From positions 160,761 through 224,760 of the forward strand of contig NZ_LCZJ02000026.1 in assembly GCF_001012825.1 (NCBI RefSeq): a stretch of DNA of 64,000 bases, written 5' to 3'. A program made the translations under genes and the position numbers. Origin of the DNA: Paenibacillus etheri (GTDB lineage Bacteria > Bacillota > Bacilli > Paenibacillales > Paenibacillaceae). The notes below the pieces were generated by a model, which did no database searches, had not been told where the DNA came from, and saw nothing but the letters and a program-made list of their open reading frames with translations. The stretch's first letter is position 1, and each line of letters begins with the position of its first letter. This document shows, in pieces, positions 51,827-61,332 of the stretch.

Positions 51827-52642
51827 TTACAGTTTTTCAGCAAACCAATCCGTTGTTATTTTTAGCAAACTCTCTGCAATGGATTGATCAGGATTTAATT
51901 TATCACCAGCGTAAATGTTGAAGCCATGATCTGCTCCATCAATAATACGCAAAGTCGCATCGGTACTTCCTGCATGCTGCACTAATTTCCTTGCTAATAA
52001 AGGTGGAACGACAGGATCTTCAGAACCTCCAATTGCTAGTAATGGGCCATTATATTTGGCAACCTCATCAAGTGCACGAGAATTTTTCATCGCTGTAAAG
52101 AACTTTTTACCAAATTCTAATTGAGTCCCCCATGGCATCGTAACCATAACTGAACCTTTCGCATAGGCTTCATCGTCAAGTTTGAACATAAGTTCTAAAT
52201 CTTCTACACCGTTTGACGGTGCGGATGACCAGGTAGCAAGAGCTTTAACTTTTGGTAGGCGGCCTGCTACTACTTGCGCTATTCGCCCTCCCTGGCTGTA
52301 ACCCAATACACCGATCCGATTATTATCTATTCCTGAATCATTAGCGATGAATTCGACCGATTTCATAGCATCCGCGACTGAATCTTCGAAGTTATTCTCA
52401 ACATAAGGTTGAGAACTATCCCCACCTCCTGCAAAGTCGATCCGCAAAGATGCATATCCTCTTGCTGCCAATTGAGCAGCTAGTCGTTTGTAGATATCTC
52501 CAAGTTCATTTTTATTACCACCCGTACCATGCAACAGCAATACCACAGGAGCTGGTTTATCCTCTGTTGCCCCTGATGGGCTTACCATTATTCCGGGAAT
52601 ATTATGACTTCCGTTAGGAATCAATACGAACTGTTCTTTCAT
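51827..52642 (-). CDS. Alpha/beta hydrolase (dienelactone hydrolase-like)
   Basis: A 271-residue serine hydrolase. Oxyanion HGTGGNKNELG, nucleophile elbow GYSQGGRIA (Ser), Asp in GGSEDPVVPP and His in DGADHGFN complete the triad. No signal peptide. It would cleave ester bonds of unknown small substrates. ATG 52642 lies about ten bases after AAGGAGAG; the longer frame starts in that site. It is on the same strand as the MFS gene but 120 bases apart. Confidence 0.88.
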   Translation of the reverse strand: MKEQFVLIPNGSHNIPGIMVSPSGATEDKPAPVVLLLHGTGGNKNELGDIYKRLAAQLAARGYASLRIDFAGGGDSSQPYVENNFEDSVADAMKSVEFIANDSGIDNNRIGVLGYSQGGRIAQVVAGRLPKVKALATWSSAPSNGVEDLELMFKLDDEAYAKGSVMVTMPWGTQLEFGKKFFTAMKNSRALDEVAKYNGPLLAIGGSEDPVVPPLLARKLVQHAGSTDATLRIIDGADHGFNIYAGDKLNPDQSIAESLLKITTDWFAEKL

Positions 52643-52801
52643 GGGTTGATCGCTCTCCTTTTTGCTTATGATGAAAAACAACTAGTTGGTCCCAAATTTC
52701 CCATGTAAATGCCTTCGCGAAATTCGAATACACATGTTTGCCTTTAAATTGTCCTGCCACCAGTTCCCCAGCATGGTTCCCACGGTTGAAACCGGAAAAT
52801 T

Positions 52802-54175
52802 CTATTTCTTAATTAGACGTCCCACCAAAACCCAGTACAGGAATAAGCTGAATAGTGTAACGAGTGAAAGAACCACTAAAATAGTACTGTATACGGAAGC
52901 GACCGGATTATTTATGTTAGGAAGCAATTGTAATGATGGCTTATCCATCATTACCGCCGTATAAGCAATACCGATAGAAGCGCCTACCCCCATAATTAAG
53001 TTGTAAAATCCAATCGCAGTACCGGACTTTTCCTTCCCAACTGTACCAACGTATGAATCAATTAACGGAGCATACATAAACGCGTACGAACAAGCGAATA
53101 GAATCATTGAAATGATTAGCATAAAAGAACTTTCGATAAAAAATGCACCTACCAACAAGCTAACGGTAATACCCGTCATTGCAATCATGATACATTGCTT
53201 GCTTCCTAACATTTTCGCTACTTTTCCTGAAAGCGCCCCAACCGTTGCAGCTAAGACAAAAGACGGGATTAGAAGTAACGAAATCTTATCGAGTCTCATA
53301 TTGAAAATATTTCCTAAAAGAAATGGAAACAAAAAGATATAAGCTAATTGTACAGAGTAAATAACAAAAACTATCGATAACAAAGAAATGAATTGCTTAT
53401 TTTTGAAAAATGAAAGGCTAATGAACGCTTTAGAACTTTTGCTGATATAGGTTAAGAACAGGACGAGGGCGACAATAAACGCAATAAGATAAATAGTATT
53501 AAAGTTAGTAATATAGAACAATAGCGTTGCGGCAGTTGTTCCCACCAGGAATAAACCAGTTACATCGACATTTAAGCCTCTTTTCTCTTCTTTTGGCAGA
53601 TATTTTAGAATAAAAGGAAGAATAAGTAGAGTTACCAATGAAACTAAAAATAGAGTCGTCCAATGAAAATAAGTGGATACAAATCCGCCAGTCAAGGATC
53701 CTATTACTTGAGACAATGCAAAACTGCTTGTACTTAATCCTAAAAATTTCTTTTGTTCATTTAAAGGCAATTGTTTAGTCACAAAGATTACATATAAAGT
53801 CTCTGCGGATGTCAGTCCCATCGTTTGAAGTACTCGTGAAATAACAACCATTGTATACGAATGTTGAAAAACAAAACCCATCACTGAACCAACACATATT
53901 ATTACTATACCTATACTAATAAGTCTTCGGATACTGATGGTATCGGACAAAGCCGCGTATACAACTGCCCCAATCCCAAAAACAAGTCCAGCTAAGGTCG
54001 CTTGCCAAGAAACCATCGTCGCAGATATATTAAAATCTTTTGCTATATCTACCGAAACAATTTTAAATGAACCGTCAATGACCAAACATAATAAAAATAA
54101 TAGTAATAGAACAGGTACAGCTTTCTTTATAGAATATTCTTGAGATTTCATTGCGCTTGCGTTTTGCCCTGTCAT
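52802..54175 (-). CDS. MFS efflux transporter (DHA2, TetL/K-like)
   Basis: A 457-residue transporter with about 14 helices. DISATMVSWQATLAGLVFGIGAVVYAALSDTISIRRL is the motif A region; ISRVLQTMGLTSAETLYVIF corresponds to motif C-like proton-drug antiport sequence. It expels a drug or metabolite in exchange for protons. ATG 54175, seven bases after GAGGGG, is preferred to the ATG at 54181. The esterase gene lies 39 bases upstream, probably the same transcript. Confidence 0.88.
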   Translation of the reverse strand: MTGQNASAMKSQEYSIKKAVPVLLLLFLLCLVIDGSFKIVSVDIAKDFNISATMVSWQATLAGLVFGIGAVVYAALSDTISIRRLISIGIVIICVGSVMGFVFQHSYTMVVISRVLQTMGLTSAETLYVIFVTKQLPLNEQKKFLGLSTSSFALSQVIGSLTGGFVSTYFHWTTLFLVSLVTLLILPFILKYLPKEEKRGLNVDVTGLFLVGTTAATLLFYITNFNTIYLIAFIVALVLFLTYISKSSKAFISLSFFKNKQFISLLSIVFVIYSVQLAYIFLFPFLLGNIFNMRLDKISLLLIPSFVLAATVGALSGKVAKMLGSKQCIMIAMTGITVSLLVGAFFIESSFMLIISMILFACSYAFMYAPLIDSYVGTVGKEKSGTAIGFYNLIMGVGASIGIAYTAVMMDKPSLQLLPNINNPVASVYSTILVVLSLVTLFSLFLYWVLVGRLIKK

Positions 54176-54214
54176 GTACATTCCCCTCTTCTAGAACAGC
54201 TTAGCTTAAGTGAG

Positions 54215-55177
54215 TTACAATGTTTTCTTTAGTTCAATATCGATAAAATCCAAAACACGTCCAATATTCGTTTTCGTTTCAAATATCACTGAGGAATGAA
54301 TAGCGTTTGGAAAAATTTCAACCTTAGCTTGTTCTCTCCCGAAAAGCTGATTTACTTTCAATGCGAAATCGATCGATTGTTGCATCGGTGTAATATCATC
54401 ACCACCTCCATGCTGCAACAAAATCTTTGGAATTTCTTTATTGATATAACTCATCGGATTTAATCTTTTAACTTGCTGACCCAACTCGTCTATCGGACCA
54501 CCAACCAACTTCTCTAAGACACTTTCCTTTGTATGAAATGGGAATTCATTGCGCTTTGAGATAGGGAAGACGTCTTCGTACTCATCACTGATATCCACCG
54601 GCTCGTATAGTGAGTTTTCCTGGAGAATGTAATTCACTTGTAGATCGTGATCCAAACGAGAAAAGTCGCAAACCGGATACCAAGAAACAACCGCCGATAC
54701 GTCCGTTGGAATATCTTTATTAGGATCATGTTCTGTATCAAATAGAGTTTCTTTAGCAAAAACCGCTGTCATAAGGGCTAAATAACCACCTGCGGATCCA
54801 CCCCAAGTGGCAATCCTTTGCGGATCCAAATGAAATTTGGCAGCATTCTTTTTGATAAAACGGATGGCCATCTTTACGTCTCTTACTGGTTCAGGAAATA
54901 TCACTTCATCCGTCAGTCTGTAATTTATGGAAATAATGGCATACCCTCTATTTCGTCCTTCAAGCATCGGCTCAATCATATCTTTTTGGCGTTTATCGCA
55001 AGCTACAAATCCTCCACCATGTATGGAAACAATTACAGGAAAGGGACCATCTCCATCAGGTAGCCAAATATCTAGCTTTTGAGCGTCGGACGCTGTGCCA
55101 TAGGGGATATCAAAATAACCTCTCTGATTTTCGGTACTTAAAATGGGTCCGTTTTGTCTCCATTTTCTATTTGTCAT
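54215..55177 (-). CDS. Alpha/beta hydrolase, esterase/lipase (HSL group)
   Basis: A 320-residue cytosolic serine hydrolase. The HGGG motif (SIHGGGFVACDKRQ) and nucleophile motif GGSAGGYLALM mark the hormone-sensitive lipase group; the catalytic Asp (GGGDDITPMQQ) and His (PNAIHSSVIF) are present. It hydrolyses short-chain or carbohydrate esters. First gene before the MFS and second hydrolase, suggesting a small uptake/export and de-esterification module. No promoter was resolved. Confidence 0.9.
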   Translation of the reverse strand: MTNRKWRQNGPILSTENQRGYFDIPYGTASDAQKLDIWLPDGDGPFPVIVSIHGGGFVACDKRQKDMIEPMLEGRNRGYAIISINYRLTDEVIFPEPVRDVKMAIRFIKKNAAKFHLDPQRIATWGGSAGGYLALMTAVFAKETLFDTEHDPNKDIPTDVSAVVSWYPVCDFSRLDHDLQVNYILQENSLYEPVDISDEYEDVFPISKRNEFPFHTKESVLEKLVGGPIDELGQQVKRLNPMSYINKEIPKILLQHGGGDDITPMQQSIDFALKVNQLFGREQAKVEIFPNAIHSSVIFETKTNIGRVLDFIDIELKKTL

Positions 55178-55440
55178 TTTCTTTTCCTTTCTTGTGTTGT
55201 CAGCACTTATATTTTTTGGTCTTGTTGAACGCTAAAATGTATTCGCTTACAGAAAACCGTAATTAAATTTTGTAGAACTGGACGCCCCCTTTTTAATTAT
55301 TATGCCTCCATACCCTACAAGTAAAAAACATACAACAGTAATGCGTGGTATATATAGTTGTCTAATTAATTGCAACTTCACTATAAATCATTAAAACCAG
55401 TTAAGTCAATACTGATTAAAAAACAGATCATTATAATGAT

Positions 55441-55470
55441 AAAGAGCCCCCGTCGTTTGGGAGCTCTTTT
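55441..55470. terminator. Terminator after the RCC1-like gene
   Basis: AAAGAGC...GCTCTTT with inner CCCC/GGG pairing. It works mainly for the minus strand and lies 86 bases past the stop. The spacer on its left (55178-55440) holds only an AGTTGT/GCAACT inverted repeat (55356-55377). Confidence 0.7.
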
Positions 55471-55555
55471 CTGAAGTATCACTTTTAAAATCAAGCGTAA
55501 GGAACATATTAGTCATACCAATACAAACAATACTTAATGTCAAAATACCCCTATT

Positions 55556-57043
55556 TTAATTCGAATGGATTTGAACAGCATAAGTTCCTGCATCCCACTC
55601 TACCTTAGCGCCTAACATTTCACTGACCAGTCTTAACGGTACATATACACTATCATTAATAAAGACTGGCTTTTGATCTGTGGCTATTACTTTTTCATTC
55701 ACTGTCGTTTGTCCATTAACCGAATTTAAAATTAGCGTAGTAGATGTAGATTCCTTTACGGCAATAACTGATCTCGATGGAACGTCCCAACGTACATTCA
55801 CTCCCATTTGCTGAAATATTCCTCTTAAAGGAACGTAAGTAGAATTGTTGAGCAGTAAAGGAGGCATGGTCAGATCCATTTCATTATTGTTCAACAGAAC
55901 CTGAATCAATTTTTTCACTGGCTGAGGCGTGTCAATCATAAAATCTCTAACCCCCAAGCCAGTCTGTCCAAATTCATTCGTTCCCCATGCAAGAACATGA
56001 CCGTCTTTTAAGAGCACATAATGATTTCTGCTCCCGTTGGTAATCGAAACTGCATTTTGAATACCACTAATCTGCTTAACATTCATCTTATTTTTATCGC
56101 CAACTGTCCACTGCCATACGGTCCCATCGGCTTTTACTGCTGAGTCCGTTGTCATCGATACGACATCTGTGAGTCCTGGAATCTGAATCGGCTGTAAAGT
56201 TTCATTCTGATTCATATCTGTGTAATTATTCCATAACCAAACGGTACCATCCCATCTCAAAGCTACTCCACTCCACCCATCAGTATCAACAGCTCTATAC
56301 TCCCCGCCGCCTTTAAGTAGGGTAGGCTTTAGAGCCGCATCCTTTTTAATACCTCTAGTTTTAGATGAGCCCCACACCCACACCTCTCCGCCGTTCCCAA
56401 GTGCCACTGAATTATTCGATCCTGCAGCTATAGCTAAAATAGAGGGTAGTCCTTTCACCTGTACCGGTGTTAGCCCGTTTGTCCCCGTGTTGTCACCAAG
56501 TTGCCCTTGCTCATTACCTCCCCACGCCCAGACCGTTCCGTCTTTTCGAAGCGCTAAACTATGTGTGTCTCCTGCCGAAACAGAAATCACATCCGTTAGC
56601 CCCTTCACTTGAACCGGCTCTACAAGGACTGTCGAGGACTGTGCTCCAGTGCCAAGTTGTCCATGTTCGTTTCCTCCCACAGCCCACACGGTTCCATCAT
56701 CTTTCAACATCAAGTTATGACGGTAGCCACCTGAAACTTGCTTTACATGATCGATACGCATTTTGACTGGAGTATACGCCGGCGTGGTTGCCCCATGACC
56801 AATAGAGCCGTATCCACCACCCCAAGCCCAAGCTGTTCCATCTGCAGTGATGGCATAAGCACTCCTATCCCCCGCATCCAGCCCTGTGATGCCAGACAAT
56901 AACTTCTTTTCATCCGGGAAATTCACTACACTGTCCGCCTTAACTATTAATGGAGAGACTGCAGCTAGGATAATTGCTGCCCCGACAACTACACTGCCTA
57001 TTCGTCTTATCTGAATTTTAAAGCTTGAAATTTGTCTTCCCAC
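55556..57043 (-). CDS. Secreted RCC1-repeat protein with stalk domain
   Basis: A 495-residue exported protein. Signal peptide about residues 1-36 (ending VKADS). At least five RCC1-type blades with the pattern ALRKDGTVWAWGGNEQGQLGDN: a seven-bladed propeller is likely. The C-terminal copper-amine-oxidase-N pair (YVPLRGIFQQMGVNVRW, YVPLRLVSEMLGAKVEW) is close to that of the 46478 gene. The role is unknown; cell-surface binding is a guess. GTG start 57043, nine bases after AAAGGAG. Confidence 0.88.
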   Translation of the reverse strand: MGRQISSFKIQIRRIGSVVVGAAIILAAVSPLIVKADSVVNFPDEKKLLSGITGLDAGDRSAYAITADGTAWAWGGGYGSIGHGATTPAYTPVKMRIDHVKQVSGGYRHNLMLKDDGTVWAVGGNEHGQLGTGAQSSTVLVEPVQVKGLTDVISVSAGDTHSLALRKDGTVWAWGGNEQGQLGDNTGTNGLTPVQVKGLPSILAIAAGSNNSVALGNGGEVWVWGSSKTRGIKKDAALKPTLLKGGGEYRAVDTDGWSGVALRWDGTVWLWNNYTDMNQNETLQPIQIPGLTDVVSMTTDSAVKADGTVWQWTVGDKNKMNVKQISGIQNAVSITNGSRNHYVLLKDGHVLAWGTNEFGQTGLGVRDFMIDTPQPVKKLIQVLLNNNEMDLTMPPLLLNNSTYVPLRGIFQQMGVNVRWDVPSRSVIAVKESTSTTLILNSVNGQTTVNEKVIATDQKPVFINDSVYVPLRLVSEMLGAKVEWDAGTYAVQIHSN

Positions 57044-57394
57044 TTAAAATCACTCCTTTAACATTAGAGGAGTCAAACAATTGGTAAGCACCAACTGGAC
57101 CTCCGCTGTATTCACTCTCCTTATATAGACTGTGGAATATTATGTGAAGTTGCGAGAAACTGTAATTTTTTAAATCAATTTATACGCATTTAACCTGTAG
57201 TTTAGGATTGAAGCTGATTTCTCTTGATTATGTGGCTTAAATCGCTTGTTGCTGCGCTCTAGGTCTCTCGTCCGTCTTTTGACACACGAAAACTTCAAGA
57301 GCATAATAAGCATCGGCATATTGCAACGGATTCCCACAACATACAGGGTTAAGCAAAGTTTTAGTGTGTTTTGCACCAGAGAGGATGATAACGA
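57044..57394. other. Intergenic region between divergent genes
   Basis: No gene is visible. It must hold the promoters of the RCC1-like gene (minus) and the LTA-synthase-like gene (plus), but I cannot place them with confidence. The minus-strand frame at 57170-57376 lacks a ribosome site. Confidence 0.5.
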
Positions 57395-59281
57395 GTGAAA
57401 AAAGATTTTCAGATCAAAAACAAACCCTTTCTAATTTTCAGCTTCATCCTGCTCTTAAAATGCGCAGTGGCTTGGTTCGTGGTATTTAGTGACGGTCCTA
57501 ATTGGAGCATGTTGCTCACAGAGATACCGTTTTTCTTTATCGTATTTGGACTCATTGAGTGGATGGCTTCCAAGCGGAAGTTTCTGTATTACATGATTGC
57601 GAACTTATTAATTTCAGTGATTTATTTTGCCGTTCTGATGTATTACAAGTATTACGGCATAATTGCTACTTACCATGCCTTGGAACAAGCAGATAAAGTA
57701 ACCAAGGTAGGAGAAAGCACGTACTCCTTGCTGGATCCTTACTATTTGTTCATTTTTGTGGATATAGTAGTCTTCATGTTCTTTATGTTCCGTCCGAAAT
57801 ATATTGCGATTTGGAAAGAACGAGGCATGAACCGGCGCATGAACCGAACCGCTTTGCTTGGGATTATCAGCGTTTCTCTTGCGATCTGTGTCTTTAATAT
57901 TTGGCCGAATCACGCCAGTATGAACGAGAATAAAAAAGCGGAGAGTATGGGGATTCTCAATTATGAGGTATATACTATTTTTGCTGACAGCACGGAAAAG
58001 ATAGAAATGATCGACAGCAAAGAAATTACGCAGCAGTCTGTGGACGCTACAAAGGCGATAACGGAACCAGTCTCTCCAAAGTATTGGGCAGCGGCTCAAG
58101 GTAAGAATCTAATTGTAGTGCAAATGGAATCTTTTCAGAATTTCCTGCTTGGCTTAAGCATTGATGGACAGGAAGTGACTCCAAATCTAAATAAACTTAT
58201 AGCAAGCGAACATTATTTCAATAACTTCTATACGAATGCGGGGCAAGGAACAACATCGGATGCAGAATTTGTAGTGAACACCTCGCTATATGTTCCTCAT
58301 CACGAAGTAGCCACTTCCTCCAAGTATATGACTAAGGAACTTCCAAGTCTGCCCAAGCTGATGAAAGCAAATGGATACAACACAGCCACCTTTCACACCA
58401 ACAGCGTGGAATTCTGGAACCGCAAAACCTTATATAAGGTGCTAGGCTTTGATAAATACTACGATCAGTCCTTTTATGGAGATGATGATCATATCGCATT
58501 TGGAGCTTCCGATGAGGTACTGTTTGCTAAGACGGTTCCTGAATTAGTCAAAATGGATGCTAAAGATGATCCTTTTTACGCGATGGTCATCTCTATGAGT
58601 GCTCATCACCCTTATAAAATGCCAGAATCTAAATTCAAAATGACGCTGCCTAAACGGTACGAAGGAACCTTGGTCGGCGACTATATTTTAGGCCAAAATT
58701 ATGCGGATTACGCCATGGGACAATTCCTAGACCAACTGAAGTCCAGCGGGTTATGGGAAGATAGCGTGATTGTCTTCTACGGAGATCATCAAGGTGTATC
58801 ACTGTATTCCCTTGACGGCAATGAGAAATCATTAATGGAGGAAATGGTCGGACACGAGTATGGATATACCGATATGTTCAACGTTCCTTTCATTGTTCAT
58901 GCCCCAGGCATAGACCAACCTAATGTATATACCCAAACTGGCGGTCAGATTGACATCTTACCAACTGTAGCTAATCTGTTAGGAATTTCTATGAAGGATC
59001 AGCTCCACTTCGGAGAAGACCTAATGAATCAACAGACCAATCTGCTACCTGTTAGACATTTTCTTCCTACTGGTTCTTTTATCAATGACACAAGCTTGTA
59101 CTTGACCGGTATCGATTATGATGATGGAAGCAACTATAACTTAAACGATGGCTCTGAAACTGAGGGCGGTTCGACAAAAGCACAATTTGATGCCGTTCAG
59201 CGCCTCCTGAATATGTCTAATAGTTACATTCTGCAACGGCCAGATATACCTTCAACGGATGATGGCGAACAGAGCAAATAA
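57395..59281 (+). CDS. LTA synthase/sulfatase-family membrane phosphoglycerol transferase
   Basis: A 628-residue protein. The N-terminus has about five helices (within residues 10-175). The extracellular sulfatase domain contains VQMESFQNF (metal ligand Glu245), NAGQGTTSDAEF (nucleophile Thr287) and FYGDHQG (metal-binding Asp-His). This is the LtaS arrangement: it polymerises glycerol phosphate from phosphatidylglycerol onto a glycolipid anchor. Firmicutes often carry several paralogues, so primase or stress versions are possible. Start GTG behind GAGAGG. Confidence 0.92.
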   Translation: MKKDFQIKNKPFLIFSFILLLKCAVAWFVVFSDGPNWSMLLTEIPFFFIVFGLIEWMASKRKFLYYMIANLLISVIYFAVLMYYKYYGIIATYHALEQADKVTKVGESTYSLLDPYYLFIFVDIVVFMFFMFRPKYIAIWKERGMNRRMNRTALLGIISVSLAICVFNIWPNHASMNENKKAESMGILNYEVYTIFADSTEKIEMIDSKEITQQSVDATKAITEPVSPKYWAAAQGKNLIVVQMESFQNFLLGLSIDGQEVTPNLNKLIASEHYFNNFYTNAGQGTTSDAEFVVNTSLYVPHHEVATSSKYMTKELPSLPKLMKANGYNTATFHTNSVEFWNRKTLYKVLGFDKYYDQSFYGDDDHIAFGASDEVLFAKTVPELVKMDAKDDPFYAMVISMSAHHPYKMPESKFKMTLPKRYEGTLVGDYILGQNYADYAMGQFLDQLKSSGLWEDSVIVFYGDHQGVSLYSLDGNEKSLMEEMVGHEYGYTDMFNVPFIVHAPGIDQPNVYTQTGGQIDILPTVANLLGISMKDQLHFGEDLMNQQTNLLPVRHFLPTGSFINDTSLYLTGIDYDDGSNYNLNDGSETEGGSTKAQFDAVQRLLNMSNSYILQRPDIPSTDDGEQSK

Positions 59282-59292
59282 TTGATATTTTC

Positions 59293-59334
59293 AAAAAAAG
59301 AATGCCCCTCAGCCATTGGCCGAGGGGCATTCTT
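59293..59334. terminator. Bidirectional terminator
   Basis: Perfect 13-base stem (AAGAATGCCCCTC, 59298-59310, with 59322-59334), an inner GCC/GGC pairing, and A/T runs. It lies between the converging ltaS-like and alpha-glucosidase genes. Confidence 0.92.
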
Positions 59335-59350
59335 ACGTTTATTAAAATAA

Positions 59351-61096
59351 TTAAACCGTTGTTGCAGGCACACTCTCACGAATTGCCCCTTGCTCTACAG
59401 GTGCGTTAACCAGCATATACACACGAGATTCGTAAGGGCGTAATGCCACTGTCTCGATCTTCTCGGCAGGGTCAACTTCATAGTTATTCAACAGCAACTC
59501 ACTGGAGTCAAATTCCAAGTCAAACGGAAGGTCGAATAGCGCTTCCTCTGAAGTCAGGTTTGACATGACCAGCAATTTCTCATTGCCAAGTGTACGAGTA
59601 TAAGCGTAGATTCGTTCATCTTCAGGCAGGATCAAATCATAGGTTCCATAAACAGTAATAGGATTAGCGGCCCGAAGTGCGATTAGCTTTTTATAATGAT
59701 GATAGATGGAATCAGGGTCCTGCTTCGCACGTTCTACATTGATCTCCGTGAAATTAGGATTGACCTTCATCCAAGGCTTGCCGCTGCTGAAACCGGCGTT
59801 CTCAGAGTCATCCCATTGCATAGGCGTTCTAGAATTGTCGCGACCGTTCTTCCAGATAACCTCCATGACTTCCTCATGTGATTTTCCGGCTTCTGTCTCT
59901 AAACGATACAGGTTCTTCATCGCCACATCATCATAATCATCCATCGAATCAAATCGTACATTGGTCATTCCAATTTCTTGACCTTGATAAATAAACGGTG
60001 TTCCTTGCATTAGGAAATACATCGTAGCCAGCGATTTGGCCGACGCCTTCCAGTACTCACCATCATTTCCCCAAGTGGAAACTGAACGCGGTTGGTCGTG
60101 ATTCTCGATAAATAATGCATTCCAGCCTCTGCCCGCAAGACCTTTCTGCCAACGGGAGAGTGCCGACTTCAGCTGCAGAACATCCAAGCCACCCGTAACA
60201 CTCTTATTCCAAAGGGCTAAATGCTCGAACTGAAAAATCATATTGAATTTACCCTGCTCCTCGCCAACCCACTTTTCCGCTTGATCGACACTAACACCAC
60301 TCGCTTCACCAACGGTCATAATGTCATAACGATCAAATGTTTCCTCTTTTAGCTCCTGTAGAAAATCGTGAATTCCTTCCCGATTCATATGACCCGCGCC
60401 GGACGAAACGAACGAAAGATTATCTGGATTTGGCAGATCAGGAAGACCTGGGATTTTCTTAATATGTGAAATAGCATCCACTCGGAAGCCGTCGATCCCT
60501 TTATCCAGCCACCAATTGACCATACCGTATAATTCCTGACGTACTTCAGCATTCTCCCAGTTGAGGTCAGGCTGTCTTTTGGAGAACACATGCATGAAAT
60601 ATTGCTCTGTAGCAGGGTCGAACTCCCAGATCGAACCGCTAAAAATACTCTCCCAGTTATTCGGTTCCTTTCCGTCCTTAGGATCTCTCCAAATATAATA
60701 ATCACGTTTAGCATTATCCTTGCTTGAACGCGCTTCAACAAACCAAGGATGTTCGTCTGAAGTATGGTTAATGACAAGATCCAGAATCAGCTTCATGCCC
60801 CGTGCATGAACCTCGCTTAATAGCTGATCGAAATCGGCCATACTGCCGAAGTCCGCCATAATATCCTGGTAATCTGAAATATCATAGCCATTATCATCGT
60901 TCGGGGATTTATAAATAGGACAGATCCAAATGACATTGATGCCAAGGTCCTGTAAGTAATCAAGTTTTGAGATGACTCCCTGCAGATCTCCAACGCCATC
61001 GCCATTGCTGTCCATAAAGCTCCGTGGGTAAATTTGATACGCTGTGGCTTCTTTCCACCATGTTCTGTTCAATATATGCAGCTCCTTCGTATTCAT
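59351..61096 (-). CDS. GH13 alpha-glucosidase/oligo-1,6-glucosidase
   Basis: A 581-residue cytosolic (beta/alpha)8 enzyme. Start WWKEATAYQIYPRSFMDSNGDGVGDLQG. Conserved regions: DLVINHTSDEHPWF, GFRVDAISHI (nucleophile Asp), VGEASG (acid/base Glu) and FIENHDQPR (third Asp). The residue after the nucleophile is Ala; oligo-1,6-glucosidases usually have Val there while alpha-1,4 enzymes often have Ala or Thr, so a broader or 1,4 preference is possible. It hydrolyses small alpha-glucosides. Divergent LacI gene and palindromic operators indicate sugar-controlled expression. Confidence 0.93.
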   Translation of the reverse strand: MNTKELHILNRTWWKEATAYQIYPRSFMDSNGDGVGDLQGVISKLDYLQDLGINVIWICPIYKSPNDDNGYDISDYQDIMADFGSMADFDQLLSEVHARGMKLILDLVINHTSDEHPWFVEARSSKDNAKRDYYIWRDPKDGKEPNNWESIFSGSIWEFDPATEQYFMHVFSKRQPDLNWENAEVRQELYGMVNWWLDKGIDGFRVDAISHIKKIPGLPDLPNPDNLSFVSSGAGHMNREGIHDFLQELKEETFDRYDIMTVGEASGVSVDQAEKWVGEEQGKFNMIFQFEHLALWNKSVTGGLDVLQLKSALSRWQKGLAGRGWNALFIENHDQPRSVSTWGNDGEYWKASAKSLATMYFLMQGTPFIYQGQEIGMTNVRFDSMDDYDDVAMKNLYRLETEAGKSHEEVMEVIWKNGRDNSRTPMQWDDSENAGFSSGKPWMKVNPNFTEINVERAKQDPDSIYHHYKKLIALRAANPITVYGTYDLILPEDERIYAYTRTLGNEKLLVMSNLTSEEALFDLPFDLEFDSSELLLNNYEVDPAEKIETVALRPYESRVYMLVNAPVEQGAIRESVPATTV

Positions 61097-61105
61097 ATAC
61101 CCTCT

Positions 61106-61123
61106 TAGGAAAATATTTTCCTA
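61106..61123. promoter_or_regulatory. Perfect palindrome, operator 1
   Basis: TAGGAAAATATTTTCCTA, a perfect 18-base palindrome just upstream of the alpha-glucosidase Shine-Dalgarno and about 100 bases downstream of its promoter. It is nearly identical to the second site at 61201-61218, so both are likely bound by the adjacent LacI-family repressor. Confidence 0.75.
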
Positions 61124-61200
61124 TTCAATTCACGAATTAGTGATTTTCATAATAAAACTTAAGATTATCGACTAAAAAACCATCTATTCAGGGTTTATTT

Positions 61201-61218
61201 TAGGAAATTATTTTCCTA
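61201..61218. promoter_or_regulatory. Palindrome, operator 2
   Basis: TAGGAAATTATTTTCCTA, one mismatch from symmetry, immediately after the -10 box of the alpha-glucosidase promoter, where bound repressor would block initiation. A looser third site (half-sites TAGGA and ATTTTCCTG, 61230-61249) covers the promoter spacer. Confidence 0.75.
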
Positions 61219-61225
61219 TGCGATC

Positions 61226-61254
61226 ATTATAGGATCTTTTATTTTCCTGGTCAA
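61226..61254 (-). promoter_or_regulatory. Promoter of the alpha-glucosidase gene
   Basis: Minus-strand TTGACC (61249-61254), exactly 17 bases, TATAAT (61226-61231). Confidence 0.78.
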
Positions 61255-61332
61255 TAACAATCTTTTGGATTCTTGAAGCTATCCGTGATATGCTTGTGAT
61301 ATATTCTAGAACAATTACAAGCTTGGAAAGTT

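Noticed and set aside
57170-57376. 68-codon minus-strand frame in the spacer before the LTA-synthase-like gene
   Set aside because: No ribosome site, basic low-complexity composition, and no recognisable domain.
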